This document shows positions 1 through 8,698 of a DNA stretch of 64,000 nt, in pieces. The notes beneath the pieces were generated by a model. That model was not told the origin of the DNA. It did no database searches and saw only the letters and a list, made by a program, of their open reading frames with translations. Each line of letters starts with the position of its first letter. Position 1 is the stretch's first letter. The position numbers and the translations under genes were made by a program. Source of the DNA: Geothrix fermentans DSM 14018 (GTDB taxonomy: Bacteria > Acidobacteriota > Holophagae > Holophagales > Holophagaceae); NCBI RefSeq assembly GCF_000428885.1, contig NZ_KE386811.1, positions 1 to 64,000 on the forward strand, written 5' to 3'.

Positions 1-321
1 CAGGGCGTCCGGGTTCAGCGCATCCTCACCGACAACGGCATGTGCTACCACTCGAAGCTGGTCCAAGCTGTCTGCGAGGCCCAAGACATCCGGCACAGCT
101 TCACCCGGCCTTACCGCCCTCAGACCAACGGCAAGGCCGAACGGTTCATCCAGACAGCCCTTCGCGAGTGGGCCTACCGCCTGGCCTACCAATCCTCAGA
201 ACAGCGGAGCCAAGCCCTCAAAGCCTGGCTCCACCACTACAATCACCACAGGTCCCACTCAGCCCTCGGCGGTCTCGCCCCCGCTCAAAAGCTGAACAAC
301 GTCCTTGGCCGCGACAACTAG
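1..321 (+). mobile_element. IS481-type transposase, 3' part only
   Basis: The reading frame is open from base 1 and ends at a TAG at 319-321, so only about 106 C-terminal residues are in the window. They show the end of a DDE integrase core: TDNG near the start (second catalytic Asp), then RPYRPQTNGKAERFIQT with the catalytic Glu in GKAERF, then the HHYNHHRSHSALGG tail. This pattern is typical of IS481 family transposases (RNase H fold, cut and paste or copy out). The right end of the element probably lies just after the stop, near ctaca at about 334, but the left end is outside the window so the terminal repeats cannot be matched. Confidence 0.9.
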
Positions 322-421
322 TGGCACATCTACATACGTTTACATTAATTGCATTTGCAATGATTCTAGGTTCGGCTGGTCCAGCCACCCGTATGGTGGA
401 GGTGGTGCGGAGGGGCTGGTC
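322..421. other. IS right flank and AT-rich leader of the TetR gene
   Basis: This short gap holds the presumed right end of the IS and an AT-rich stretch at about 330-370 unlike the GC-rich surroundings. It is the only place for a promoter of the TetR gene at 422. No clear -35/-10 pair can be assigned. Confidence 0.4.
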
Positions 422-1198
422 ATGGACGAGCGGATCCGGTTCCTTCAAGGTCTGGAGCCGAAGCATGCGGGCCGAGGCTCCTACCTGGCCATCATCGAAG
501 CAGCCGCCGGCCTGTTCCAGCAGTTCCCGGCCGACGCCATCACCCTGCGGGACATCATCGCCCTGTCGGGTGTCAGCAATCAGACCCTCTACAACTATTT
601 CCCCGCAGGGCGGGACGACGTGGCCATCGCCCTGTTCGACCGGCTCCGGCGGGCCGACGAGGAGGCCTTCCGCAGCCACATCCAGACCCTGGCCTGGGAT
701 TCCCTCACGGACCCCGAGGCCATCACCCAGGCGCTCGCCGCCTCCCTGGCCCGGGCCACCATCGGGAACCTGAGGGAGAACTTCCAGCTCCAGTCGACGG
801 TATCCGTCTACCTGCGCACCCATCAGCTGCGCACCCGCTCCGTCCACGCCGAGGAGCTGGATCGTGCCCTCCAGGAGGAGATCCTCAGACGCTACGGGAA
901 CCGCTTCCCGAAGCATGCGGCGGCTCCAGCGGCCCAGCTGAGCCTGCACGTGGTGCGCGGGGTCGCCGAGGTGGCCATGGCCTACCCGGCGGGCTCCCTG
1001 GGCAGCCTTGAATCCATGGCGCGGAGGCTCCTCCGGCCCATCCTCCTGGCCGGATTGAAGGGGGAGGGCCCCGTGAGCGGCACCCACCCGATCTCCGAGG
1101 ACGCCCCTCCCCCCGTGGCCATCGCGAGCGCCCCCGTGGGCCCCTCCAGGCGGCAGGCGATCCTCGCGCGGATCTTCAGGCGCGGGCAGCCCAAGTAG
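422..1198 (+). CDS. TetR family transcriptional regulator
   Basis: A 258-residue protein. The N-terminal 60 or so residues form a TetR helix-turn-helix: the region around LRDIIALSGVSNQTLYNYF matches the conserved recognition helix (V-S-xx-TLYxYF). The remainder is an alpha-helical ligand-binding type domain with no recognisable ligand signature, and the last 40 residues are Pro/Arg-rich and probably disordered. An upstream in-frame ATG at 305 overlaps the transposase; I prefer the ATG at 422 because a GGAGG-like site lies about 8 nt before it and the domain starts there. It lies directly behind an IS end, so its expression may be affected by the insertion. Target genes are unknown. Confidence 0.85.
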   Translation: MDERIRFLQGLEPKHAGRGSYLAIIEAAAGLFQQFPADAITLRDIIALSGVSNQTLYNYFPAGRDDVAIALFDRLRRADEEAFRSHIQTLAWDSLTDPEAITQALAASLARATIGNLRENFQLQSTVSVYLRTHQLRTRSVHAEELDRALQEEILRRYGNRFPKHAAAPAAQLSLHVVRGVAEVAMAYPAGSLGSLESMARRLLRPILLAGLKGEGPVSGTHPISEDAPPPVAIASAPVGPSRRQAILARIFRRGQPK

Positions 1199-1228
1199 GC
1201 GCGCATCCGGAGCAGGCCGCCCGCGCGC

Positions 1229-1234
1229 TAAACT
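1229..1234 (+). promoter_or_regulatory. -10 element (TAAACT) before tolR-like gene
   Basis: TAAACTGG belongs to a recurrent TANACT -10 type in this window. It would start transcription near 1241, about 18 nt before the GTG start at 1259, leaving room for the GCGAGGT ribosome site. No good -35 is visible. Confidence 0.5.
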
Positions 1235-1258
1235 GGAGCCTCCCCGAGCGAGGTCCCC

Positions 1259-1687
1259 GTGTCATTCACACCAGGCAGCAGGCGCGGCGCCATGGCCGAT
1301 ATCAACATGACGCCCCTCATCGATGTGATGCTGGTGCTGCTGATCATCTTCATGATCGCGGCACCCATGATGACGACGGGCGTGGACGTGAAGCTGCCGG
1401 AGAGCCGCACGGGGCGGAACCTGGAGAGCGAGGCCCTGACGGTGAGCATCACCTTCGACGGCCGCCTCCAGTTCGACCAGGCCTTCCTGGCCCTGCCCGT
1501 CCTGGCCAACCAGCTGAAGGCCCGGGCCCAGTCCGGCGGCAAGCGGCCCGTGCTGGTGCGGGCGGACCACAACGTGCCCTACGGCCGCGTCATCCAGGTG
1601 GTGGACGCCATCCGCGAGGCGGGCTTCACCCAGGTGGGTTTCGTCACCGCCGCCGCGCCCATCGCCGCCCCCCCGACCGTGAAATGA
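1259..1687 (+). CDS. ExbD/TolR family protein
   Basis: A 142-residue inner-membrane protein of the proton-driven energy-transfer systems (TolQR/ExbBD). The N-terminal [21 protein letters not shown] segment is the family hallmark: a single membrane helix with the proton-relaying Asp at residue 22. The periplasmic domain follows, ending in the usual [18 protein letters not shown] block. The start is GTG, with GCGAGGT about 6 nt upstream. Its stop overlaps the start of the next gene (ATGA), so the two are translationally coupled. The channel partner TolQ/ExbB is absent here and must be encoded elsewhere. Confidence 0.93.
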   Translation: MSFTPGSRRGAMADINMTPLIDVMLVLLIIFMIAAPMMTTGVDVKLPESRTGRNLESEALTVSITFDGRLQFDQAFLALPVLANQLKARAQSGGKRPVLVRADHNVPYGRVIQVVDAIREAGFTQVGFVTAAAPIAAPPTVK

Positions 1688-2499
1688 GCCAGGACCTCCA
1701 GGCCTACCTCCGCAGCCGCTCCCACCTGGGCGAGCTCCGCTGGGGTCCGGGGCTGGCCCTGAGCCTGGCCCTGCATCTGACCGTCGGCGTGGCCTTCTTC
1801 TGGCCCCGCGGCGGCGGCGCGGGCCAGGCCGAGGAGGTCAAGGTCACCTGGGTGAACCTGCCCGCGGCCATGGGCGGCCAGTCCGGCGGCTCCGACGCCA
1901 TGGAGGTGGGCAAGACCGGCGAGCGCCTGCGGCGCGTGGAGGAGGTGGCGCCCGTCCGCAACACCTCGCCCTCCGCCACGGCCCCGGATCCCTTCGCCAC
2001 CAAGACCACCAAGTCCGCCGCCAAGGGGGACAACAAGGACGCCGCCAGCACCGGCACGGGCACCACAGCCGCCAAGGGCAAGACCGCCTCCCCCAACCCC
2101 GTGGCCGGCGCCGTGGGCTCGGGCAACGGCGCCGCCTTCGGCGCAGGCTCGGGCGTTCCGGGGCTGAACCCCACCGCCGGCGTCCAGGGCGGCGTGGGCC
2201 TCGTGGGGGGCGTGGACGGCAACTTCCCCTTTGTCTGGTACCTGCAGCAGGTCCAGACCCGCATCACCTCGAACTGGAACCGCGTGTCCAGCTCCCAGGG
2301 CCGCGTGCAGATCTACTTCCGCATCGCCCGGGACGGCAGCCTCGACCGCGTCCGCGTGGAGATCCCCAGCGGCAACGCCGCCATGGACGAAAGCGCCCGC
2401 ATGGCCGTGCTGCGCTCTGCTCCCCTCCAGCGCCTGCCCGAGGGCTACGAGGGCTCGTACCTGGGCGTGCGCTTCTGGTTCACCTACCTGGGAAACTGA
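1684..2499 (+). CDS. TonB/TolA-type periplasm-spanning protein
   Basis: A 271-residue protein with one N-terminal membrane helix at about residues 22-40, a long Gly/Ala/Lys/Thr-rich linker (about 45-175), and a C-terminal TonB/TolA-like domain (about 185-271: [19 protein letters not shown] then a Met-Asp-Glu-Ser-Ala helix and RFWFTYLGN). This is the architecture of TonB or TolA, which carry proton-motive energy to the outer membrane. It overlaps the ExbD/TolR gene by 4 nt. TolA fits slightly better because of pairing with a TolR-like gene, but TolB and Pal do not follow. TonB for a specific receptor is the alternative. Confidence 0.85.
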   Translation: MSQDLQAYLRSRSHLGELRWGPGLALSLALHLTVGVAFFWPRGGGAGQAEEVKVTWVNLPAAMGGQSGGSDAMEVGKTGERLRRVEEVAPVRNTSPSATAPDPFATKTTKSAAKGDNKDAASTGTGTTAAKGKTASPNPVAGAVGSGNGAAFGAGSGVPGLNPTAGVQGGVGLVGGVDGNFPFVWYLQQVQTRITSNWNRVSSSQGRVQIYFRIARDGSLDRVRVEIPSGNAAMDESARMAVLRSAPLQRLPEGYEGSYLGVRFWFTYLGN

Positions 2500-2506
2500 G
2501 GATCCC

Positions 2507-2710
2507 TCAGCCCGGAGTCCCGCCCCCGGGATCCGGGTCGATGACGAGGGAGGCCAGGGAGGTCGGGGACTTCGCCCTGAAGGAGAGCGTGTACTCGCCC
2601 GCGGCCTGCTGAGTGCTCCCGTCCGGGCCGGTCAGGGTCCACTCGCCATCGGCCCGGAGGGTGATGGTGATGGACTTGTTGGGGTTCCAGGTCCAGGTTC
2701 GTTTCGACAT
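2507..2710 (-). CDS. small hypothetical protein (67 aa)
   Basis: Not recognised. The protein starts SKRTWTWNPNKSITITLRADG, has a two-strand-like Trp/Thr-rich pattern and ends in Asp/Pro/Gly. It has no signal peptide and no membrane helix. What makes it credible is a near-perfect ribosome site: GAGGAGG with 4 nt to the ATG. It converges on the end of the TolA/TonB gene (7 nt apart) and lies downstream of the kinase gene on the same strand across a 69-nt gap with a TAACTT -10-like hexamer. Confidence 0.6.
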   Translation of the reverse strand: MSKRTWTWNPNKSITITLRADGEWTLTGPDGSTQQAAGEYTLSFRAKSPTSLASLVIDPDPGGGTPG

Positions 2711-2779
2711 GAATCCTCCTCAAAGTTAGGATGGAAATGGTTTAAAACCGGCTCACCATCAACCCACGGGCGGCTTCTG

Positions 2780-5515
2780 TCAAGACCGCTTCCGCCAGGT
2801 GGAGATCAGGGTGCGCACTTCCGCCCGGTGCTCCGGATCATCCTTCTGCGGATCCTCCAGGGCCCGGGACAGGCAGTCCAGGGCCTGGTTCGGCTGGCCC
2901 CGCAGGTGGTGGATCCAGGCCGCGGCCCGCCAGATCTGGGGCCGGTCCCCGGCGGCCTGCCGGGCCTCCTCGAGGAGGCGCTCGCCCCCGGCGGTGTCCG
3001 ACAGGCGCGCCCGGCACTCCGCCAGGGCCGCCAGGGTCTCCGCCTGGTTCCCCGGCGTGCCCTTCGTGCGCAGCAGCCCCAGGGCCTCCTCCAGGCGGTG
3101 GGCCGCCGGCGCCAGCTTCCCCTGGACCCTCAGGACGTCCCCGAGCCGGTAGAGGCAGCGGCCCTGGACCAGGAGCAGGTCGTGCTTCCGGGCCCCGTCC
3201 AGGGCCTCCTCGTAGCGCGCCGTCGCCCGCTCGTAGGCCCCATCCATGAAGGCCACGATGCCCAGGTTCATCAGCACCCGGCACTCCCCTTCCACGTCCC
3301 CGAGGCCGCGCCGCAGCTCCAGGACCCTCTGGAAGGCCTGCTCCGCCGACCCCAGGGAGCCCTCCTCCAGGTCGAGGATGGCCAGGTTGTTCCGGTTGAG
3401 GGCCTCCAGGCGGGGATCCTCCAGGATCCCGGCATCGGCGATGGCCTGGGTGTACAGGTCCCGGGCCCGGGCGCTCTGGCCCCGGTACTTGGCCACATTG
3501 GCGAGGTTCACCAGGATGTGGGCGCGCAGGCGCCGGTTCCCCACCTCCGTGGCCAGCTGCAGGGCCGGGTTCAGCATCAGCTCCGCGGCGTCGTAGTCGC
3601 CCCGGTTGACCCGGAGGACGCCGATCTCGTCCAGCACCCGGGCCTGCTGGTCGCGGTCCTCCGAGGCCCGGGCGAGGACCAGGGCCTCGTCCAGCAGGGA
3701 GGCCTCCACCTCGGGCTTGGCGTTCCGCCGGGCGAGCAGGGCGAGGTTGATGAGGGCCTCGGCCTCTGAGTAGCGGTCCCCCGCCTCCCGCGCCGCCACC
3801 CTCGCCCACATGAGGGTGGGGAAGGCCTTGGGATCGCCTTTGACGAGGAGGGTCCAGCCATAGACCGTCAGCGCCGGCCCGAAGCTGGGGGCCTGGTAGG
3901 CGGCCCGCTCCAGGAGGGGGAGGGCCCGGGTGGCGTCCCCATGCTGGGCCAGGTCCAGGCCGAGTCCGTAGGTGTCGAGCACTTCCCGGGCGGGCACCTG
4001 CGGGAAGACCGGGGAGCGGCCCAGGGGTGAGAGGGTCCGGTTCAGCTCCTGGAGCACGGCGGGCACCGCCCGGTTGGGCTCGAACACCGCGGTCGGGGAC
4101 AGGACCTCCTGGCTGGCCCGCAGGCGTCCCTGGCGGTCCACCAGCCGCACCCGGAGGGCCACCCGCTCGGCCCCCTGGGACCGGGTCATCTCGCCGAGCA
4201 TCACGAGGTCCGCCCCAGTCCGGGCCACCAGGCGGCGGACGAACTCCCGCTCCGCCTCGCCGGGCACCTCGGGGTCCGAGGCCTGGAGCCGCGGAGGGGC
4301 CTGGCCCCGCTCCCGGTCCTGCACCACCTGCACCTGGGGGAAGCGGCGGAGCACGTGCTCCAGCAGGTCCGTGGTGGCCACCTCCCGCCCGGCGGTCTGG
4401 CCCGGCGACCGGGTGAGGTCCCGCACGGGCACCACCACCAGGCGGGCCTGGTGGGAGGCGGAGAACTCGGGCAGCGCGCCGCGGCCGTAGGCCCAGAACC
4501 CGAGTCCCGCCAGCCCCAGGGTGACCACCGCCGCGCCCGCGGCCCACCAGATCGGCGAGGCCGGGGCCTGGAACTGGTCCAGGATCTCCACCACCTCCTG
4601 GGCCCCCGGGCGGGCGTCCGGATCCAGGGACAGGAGGCGATCCACCAGCGTGCGGAGGGTGTGGGGGAGCGACGGCGGCGCGTAGCCCGGCCCCGAGCGC
4701 CACTTGAGCACCCGCCGGGTCCAGGGCGTCCGGGCCTTGCCCAGCCCGGGCGGCGGATCGCCCGACAGGATCAGGGTGGCCGACACGCCCAGGGCGTACA
4801 TGTCCGTGGCCGCCGTGGCGGGCTCCCCCAGCAGCAGCTCCGGCGCGATGAAGCCCCGGGTGCCCATGACCATGCCGGGCTGGGTGAGACGGCGCAGGGC
4901 CTGGGGCCGGGTGGCCTGCGTGGCCTCCTCCAGGATGGGGATCGGGTCCGTGCTGCGCTGGTCCTCCGACGACGGGTCCCGGAAATCCTTGGCCAGGCCG
5001 AAGTCCATGAGCTTGGCGGCGCCCGTGGGCGCGATGAGGATGTTGGACGGCTTCAGGTCCCGGTGGATGACGCCCTTGGCGTGGGCCGCCGCCAGCGCGA
5101 GGGCGGTCTCCCGCAGCACCCGCACGGCCTGCGGAAGGGGGAGCGGCCCCAGCTCCAGGAGCTCCGACAGGAGGGTGCCGTCCACCCACTCCATGGCCAT
5201 GACCAGCATCCCCTGGTGGTCCACCCAGTCGTAGACGCGGCAGATCCCCGGGTGGTCGAGGCGGGCGAGGATCTGGGCCTCCCGCTGGAAGCGGTCCAGG
5301 GCGCCGGTCTTGCGGGCATGGTCCGCGCGGATGACCTTGAGGGCCACCCGCCGCTCCAGGGAGATGTCCCAGGCCCGGTACACGCGCCCCATGCCGCCTT
5401 CGCCCACGAAGGCCTCCACCCGGTAGCGGCCGACCACATCACCGGGCTGGAGGGGACTGGCTGTCATGGTGGGCATGGGTGGTCGGAGTCGGCGCACCTC
5501 CTGCCCGGGCGGCAT
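2780..5515 (-). CDS. membrane Ser/Thr protein kinase with TPR domain
   Basis: A 911-residue protein. Residues about 31-310 are a Hanks-type kinase domain: Gly-rich loop GEGGMGRVY (38-46), catalytic Lys60, HRDLKPSN (151-158), DFG (171-173) and GTRGFIAPE. All catalytic residues are present, so it should be active. A membrane helix (PIWWAAGAAVVTLGLAGLGF) follows at about residue 325, so the kinase is cytoplasmic. The part beyond it first carries a region of unclear fold and then about eight TPR-like repeats (about 540-890). This kinase-TM-TPR layout is common in Acidobacteriota. ATGs at residues 14 and 17 are alternative starts; I keep the first because AGGAAAGGA precedes it. A TAGACT -10 lies 35 nt upstream. 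Confidence 0.9.
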   Translation of the reverse strand: MPPGQEVRRLRPPMPTMTASPLQPGDVVGRYRVEAFVGEGGMGRVYRAWDISLERRVALKVIRADHARKTGALDRFQREAQILARLDHPGICRVYDWVDHQGMLVMAMEWVDGTLLSELLELGPLPLPQAVRVLRETALALAAAHAKGVIHRDLKPSNILIAPTGAAKLMDFGLAKDFRDPSSEDQRSTDPIPILEEATQATRPQALRRLTQPGMVMGTRGFIAPELLLGEPATAATDMYALGVSATLILSGDPPPGLGKARTPWTRRVLKWRSGPGYAPPSLPHTLRTLVDRLLSLDPDARPGAQEVVEILDQFQAPASPIWWAAGAAVVTLGLAGLGFWAYGRGALPEFSASHQARLVVVPVRDLTRSPGQTAGREVATTDLLEHVLRRFPQVQVVQDRERGQAPPRLQASDPEVPGEAEREFVRRLVARTGADLVMLGEMTRSQGAERVALRVRLVDRQGRLRASQEVLSPTAVFEPNRAVPAVLQELNRTLSPLGRSPVFPQVPAREVLDTYGLGLDLAQHGDATRALPLLERAAYQAPSFGPALTVYGWTLLVKGDPKAFPTLMWARVAAREAGDRYSEAEALINLALLARRNAKPEVEASLLDEALVLARASEDRDQQARVLDEIGVLRVNRGDYDAAELMLNPALQLATEVGNRRLRAHILVNLANVAKYRGQSARARDLYTQAIADAGILEDPRLEALNRNNLAILDLEEGSLGSAEQAFQRVLELRRGLGDVEGECRVLMNLGIVAFMDGAYERATARYEEALDGARKHDLLLVQGRCLYRLGDVLRVQGKLAPAAHRLEEALGLLRTKGTPGNQAETLAALAECRARLSDTAGGERLLEEARQAAGDRPQIWRAAAWIHHLRGQPNQALDCLSRALEDPQKDDPEHRAEVRTLISTWRKRS

Positions 5516-5549
5516 GCCCGTCCTTTCCTGAAGCGGAGGTGGTCGAAAA

Positions 5550-5555
5550 AGTCTA
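5550..5555 (-). promoter_or_regulatory. -10 element (TAGACT) for the kinase gene
   Basis: Read on the minus strand, TAGACT lies 34 nt before the kinase ATG. It matches the TANACT -10 type seen at many starts in this window. A convincing -35 is not visible. Confidence 0.45.
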
Positions 5556-5625
5556 CATCACGCATCAATGATCCAGGCTTTCGACCGTGCCAGGGGGAGC
5601 CCGCACGGGGAGGCCCAACCGGCGG

Positions 5626-5631
5626 TACACT
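5626..5631 (+). promoter_or_regulatory. -10 element (TACACT), probable leaderless start
   Basis: TACACT is followed by exactly 6 nt and then the ATG at 5638. With normal -10 to +1 spacing the mRNA would begin at or within 1 nt of the ATG. No ribosome binding site is present, which fits a leaderless transcript. Confidence 0.55.
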
Positions 5632-5637
5632 CCCTGG

Positions 5638-6873
5638 ATGCTTCCGCTCCTGCCCCTGGTGGCCCTCTGCGCCCAGGCCCCCCTCCCGGGCCCACCTGCG
5701 GCGTCCATCACCGCCGAGCCCCGGGAGGTGCGGCCGGGCGAATCGGTGCTGCTCACCTGGTCCTGCCCGGGGGCCGGGCAGGTGCGCCTGGAGCCCGGCG
5801 GCATGATCCTGCCGGGCCGCTCCCAGGTGACCCTCCGCCCCACCTACACCACCACCTACCGCCTCTTCGACGCGGGGCCCAACGCCGGGTCAGTCAGTGC
5901 CGGGCCCGCCAGCGCCGAGCTGGGCCGCGCGGAGGTGCGCGTCACCCCCGGCCTGCCCCTGGGCGAGGCGGCGCGCATCTGCGCCTTCGACGCCAGCGCG
6001 AAGTCCGTGCTGCCCGGCGAGCCCGTGGTGCTCAAGTGGGAGTGCGCCGGCAGCGCCAAGGTGCGCCTGGAGCCCGGCGGCCTGGAGCTGGACGGCAAGA
6101 GCGAGGTGACTGTCACGCCCCTGGAGAGCACCCGCTACACCATCACCGCCAACAACGCCGCCGGCGGCCAGAGCCGCACGCTGGAGGTGTCCGTGCTGGG
6201 CCATCAGGCCCTGGCCCTCGCCAAGGCCGCCAAGGCGCCTACGGCCGCCGTCTGCAGCTTCGAGGCCAGCCGCACCGTGGTGAAGCCCGGCGAGCAGGTG
6301 GACCTCCGCTGGATCTGCCAGGGCGACGCCAAGGTGCGTCTGGAGCCCGGCGGCCTGGAGCTGGACGGCCAGTCCAGCATCGCCGTGGTCCCCGACCGGA
6401 CGACGGTCTACACCCTCAGCGTCAGCGACCTCCTGGGCGGCTCTTCCCGCAGCATCGAAGTCCAGGTGGAGGCGCCGCGCCGGGTGCTCACGGAAAAGGA
6501 CTTGGCGGATCCCGTCGAGGCCGTGAAGCCCCTGGAGCACATGGACCTGCAGGAGGCCCTGCACCGCGGCGCCGCCCAGCGGGCCGCCGCGCCCCAGGGC
6601 TCCTGGACCCTGCGCCTGGTGGTGTCCGGCCGCGCCGAGGGCCTCAAGCAGGTGGCCCGGGCCGCAGGCCCCAAGGCCCCGGATGTGCTGGTGCTGCCCT
6701 ACGTGCGCCCGGACGGCTTCCGCTGGTGGCAGGCCTGCTACGGCGCCTACCCCACCCGCGCCGCCGCCCTGAAGGCCTGGAAGAGCGCTCCGGACGGCCT
6801 GCGCAAGATCTTCCAAGACGCCCTGCCCCTCCGCCTCCAGCGCCTGCCCGGAGATCCACCGAAGGCGCTGTAG
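5638..6873 (+). CDS. exported protein with three Ig-like repeats and a SPOR-like end
   Basis: A 411-residue protein starting with a signal peptide (MLPLLPLVALCAQA). Three repeats of about 75-100 residues follow, each with a V(R/L)PGE-x-V-x-L-x-W-x-C core and the repeated VRLEPGG motif, consistent with bacterial Ig-like folds. The C-terminal 85 residues (SWTLRLVVSGRAEG to RWWQACYGAYPTRAAALKAW) resemble a SPOR domain, which binds denuded septal peptidoglycan. I place the start at 5638, not at the in-frame ATG 51 nt upstream, because the signal peptide begins there and a -10 sits 6 nt before it. Function is unknown; a cell-wall-associated role is an inference. Confidence 0.7.
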   Translation: MLPLLPLVALCAQAPLPGPPAASITAEPREVRPGESVLLTWSCPGAGQVRLEPGGMILPGRSQVTLRPTYTTTYRLFDAGPNAGSVSAGPASAELGRAEVRVTPGLPLGEAARICAFDASAKSVLPGEPVVLKWECAGSAKVRLEPGGLELDGKSEVTVTPLESTRYTITANNAAGGQSRTLEVSVLGHQALALAKAAKAPTAAVCSFEASRTVVKPGEQVDLRWICQGDAKVRLEPGGLELDGQSSIAVVPDRTTVYTLSVSDLLGGSSRSIEVQVEAPRRVLTEKDLADPVEAVKPLEHMDLQEALHRGAAQRAAAPQGSWTLRLVVSGRAEGLKQVARAAGPKAPDVLVLPYVRPDGFRWWQACYGAYPTRAAALKAWKSAPDGLRKIFQDALPLRLQRLPGDPPKAL

Positions 6874-6907
6874 GGCCGGATCGGCCTTCAAAAGCCGATG
6901 AGTCCTT

Positions 6908-7423
6908 TCAGCCCCGGATGACGTCGAGGGTGTAGGGCTCACCGACCATGTTCACGTCGAGGGTGTCCACGATGAAGTAGATGGTGCGCGTCTCCTTCGT
7001 GGGGTTCTCGTAGCTGGCCTGGGGCTCGCCGGTGGGGATGCGGTTCTGGAGCAGGCCCGGCTCCTCCCGCCCCCAGGCGTTCACGCCCAGCACGCGGAAC
7101 CAGGCCTTCCGGCCCTCCACCACGTGGACCTTCACCTTGGCGCCCGCGGGCACCTCGATGGCGTAGGCCCGCCAGCCGGCCAGGTCGGGGATCTTGTCCT
7201 GCACCCGCACGCTGCCCGCCGGCAGCTGCAGGGCCGGGATGGACGGTCCCCGCCGGGCGCCGCGCCGGGTCTCGCCGATGATGCTGCCTTCGCCGCCGGG
7301 ATCCGGCCGATGGGGCACCATGGGCCCCCGCGGGGCCCTGGGAAGATCCTTCGCCTCCACCACCGGCAGGGGAGCCGGGGCCTGGGCGAGTGCGGCGGGA
7401 ACCATCAGCAGGACAGGTAGCAT
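6908..7423 (-). CDS. exported protein of unknown function
   Basis: A 171-residue protein with a signal peptide (MLPVLLMVPAALAQA), a basic, Pro/Gly-rich linker, and a C-terminal beta-rich domain containing AYAIEVPAGAKVKVHVVEG and TIYFIVDTLDVNMVGEPYTLDVI. The C-terminal part looks like a small adhesive or carbohydrate-binding-type beta sandwich, but no family is recognised. The start at 7423 has GGAGGT 5 nt upstream; the in-frame ATG 18 nt further up would place that SD inside the coding region. It converges on the Ig-repeat gene, with an imperfect hairpin (6880-6899) between them. Confidence 0.65.
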   Translation of the reverse strand: MLPVLLMVPAALAQAPAPLPVVEAKDLPRAPRGPMVPHRPDPGGEGSIIGETRRGARRGPSIPALQLPAGSVRVQDKIPDLAGWRAYAIEVPAGAKVKVHVVEGRKAWFRVLGVNAWGREEPGLLQNRIPTGEPQASYENPTKETRTIYFIVDTLDVNMVGEPYTLDVIRG

Positions 7424-7538
7424 GGGGCACCTCCGAGGCATCCATCCCTAGGATGCTCCAAAGATGGGGCAGGTTGAGGGCTCGGGCAGATTCTCCGGCC
7501 CCGCCCGTGGCGTCATCCCGGATCTGGCAACAATCCTG

Positions 7539-7567
7539 TTGAAACAAGCATGGTCAATGACTATCTT
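7539..7567 (+). promoter_or_regulatory. sigma70-like promoter of the cupin gene
   Basis: TTGAAA (7539-7544) and TATCTT (7562-7567) are separated by 17 nt, the best classical -35/-10 pair in the window. Transcription would start near 7574, about 30 nt before the cupin ATG at 7605. Confidence 0.6.
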
Positions 7568-7604
7568 GTGGCAGCCATTTGCGGGCTTTATCCAAGGAGG
7601 CCAC

Positions 7605-8051
7605 ATGAATATCCAGCCGTTCCGGTCGGTCGCACTCCCCCTGGCTGCCACCCTCTGCGCGTTGGCCCCCGCCCACGCCCCCGGCGAGGGCCGCGGCAGG
7701 GAAGTCGCCCTCGCCGCCGACAAGCTCCCTTGGGAGGACCTGGCCGCCAAGGGGGCCGGCGTGCTGGTGGCCGATGTCCAGGGCCAGCACGCCCAGGGGC
7801 CCTGGCACGGCTTCGTCAAGTTCCCCGTGGGCAGCAAGAGCGGCGTCCACACCCACTCCAGCGACCTCAGGCTCGTGGTGGTCTCCGGCACCTTCCGCTT
7901 CGGTTCCGACCCGGAGCATGAGCAACCCTACGGGCCGGGCTCCTACGTCTTCGTCCCCGGCGGCCACCCCCACTCGAACAGCCAGCCCGACGGCGCCGTG
8001 GTCTACGTGGAGCAGCCTGGCAAGTACGACAACCACCTCGCGGGCAAGTAG
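7605..8051 (+). CDS. exported cupin-domain protein
   Basis: A 148-residue protein with a signal peptide (residues about 1-23, ending AHA) and a single cupin fold. Motif 1 is readable as GSKSGVHTHSSDLRLVVVSGTF, with two His spaced as for metal binding, and motif 2 as PGSYVFVPGGHPHSN. This is the arrangement of small periplasmic cupins of the DUF4437/ChrR-like type, with no assigned substrate. The ATG at 7605 has AAGGAGG 4 nt upstream, so the longer in-frame extension from 7464 is rejected. It converges on the RibD-like gene with 31 nt between stops. Confidence 0.8.
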   Translation: MNIQPFRSVALPLAATLCALAPAHAPGEGRGREVALAADKLPWEDLAAKGAGVLVADVQGQHAQGPWHGFVKFPVGSKSGVHTHSSDLRLVVVSGTFRFGSDPEHEQPYGPGSYVFVPGGHPHSNSQPDGAVVYVEQPGKYDNHLAGK

Positions 8052-8082
8052 GCACCGCCCTCAGGCAGAGGCCGCCACCCGG

Positions 8083-8607
8083 TCAGCGGAGCACCTCGTA
8101 CTCGCTCTGGACCAGCCCGCTCGTGAAGGATCGGGTGGCGACGTGGCGCAGGCGCACATCGTGGGGCAAGGTGCTGAAGAGCGGGATGCCCTCGCCGATC
8201 AGCACCGGGACCCGCGTGATGATGAGGCGGTCCACCAGCCCCGCCCGCAGGAACCGCTGGATGGTGATGCCGCCGTCCACGTACAGGTTCGTGGCCCCGC
8301 GCGCCGCCAGCCGGGCCACGATCTCCGCCGGCGAACCGGCCATCTGCTCGACCGTGCCGCCGACGGCACTCGGCAGTTGGAGCGGCCGCCCGCTCAACAC
8401 CACCACCCGCTTGGCGCCGTAGGGCCAGGGGTTGAAGGTCAGCACCTTCTTGAAGGTCTTGCGGCCGATGACCAGGGCATCGACGCCCGCCAGGAACTCC
8501 TCATACCCGTGCGGCTCCCCGCCCTCCTCCGGCAGCCAATCCAGGTCGTGGTTCAGGCGCGCAATGAACCCATCCACGCTCGCCCCCACAAACACGGATA
8601 CCGTCAT
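8083..8607 (-). CDS. RibD C-terminal/DHFR-like reductase family protein
   Basis: A 174-residue protein. The N-terminal MTVSVFVGASVDGFIAR and DALVIGRKTF, and the C-terminal LYVDGGITIQRFLRAGLVDRLIITRVPVLIGEGIPLF, are the conserved blocks of the RibD-C/dihydrofolate-reductase-like family (YyaP/YwjB type), which bind NADPH. Members of this stand-alone group are not the riboflavin enzyme and their substrates are mostly unknown. The start is supported by GGAGGAGGG just upstream. It is a single-gene unit between the cupin and tlpA-like genes. Confidence 0.88.
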   Translation of the reverse strand: MTVSVFVGASVDGFIARLNHDLDWLPEEGGEPHGYEEFLAGVDALVIGRKTFKKVLTFNPWPYGAKRVVVLSGRPLQLPSAVGGTVEQMAGSPAEIVARLAARGATNLYVDGGITIQRFLRAGLVDRLIITRVPVLIGEGIPLFSTLPHDVRLRHVATRSFTSGLVQSEYEVLR

Positions 8608-8698
8608 CGGGCCCTCCTCCTCATTTGGGTGGCGCGGAAGATGCGAAAGTGACCAGACTCGGCCGCGGCCAGGCGTCCCCAGGCACCCGGACCGGGTC

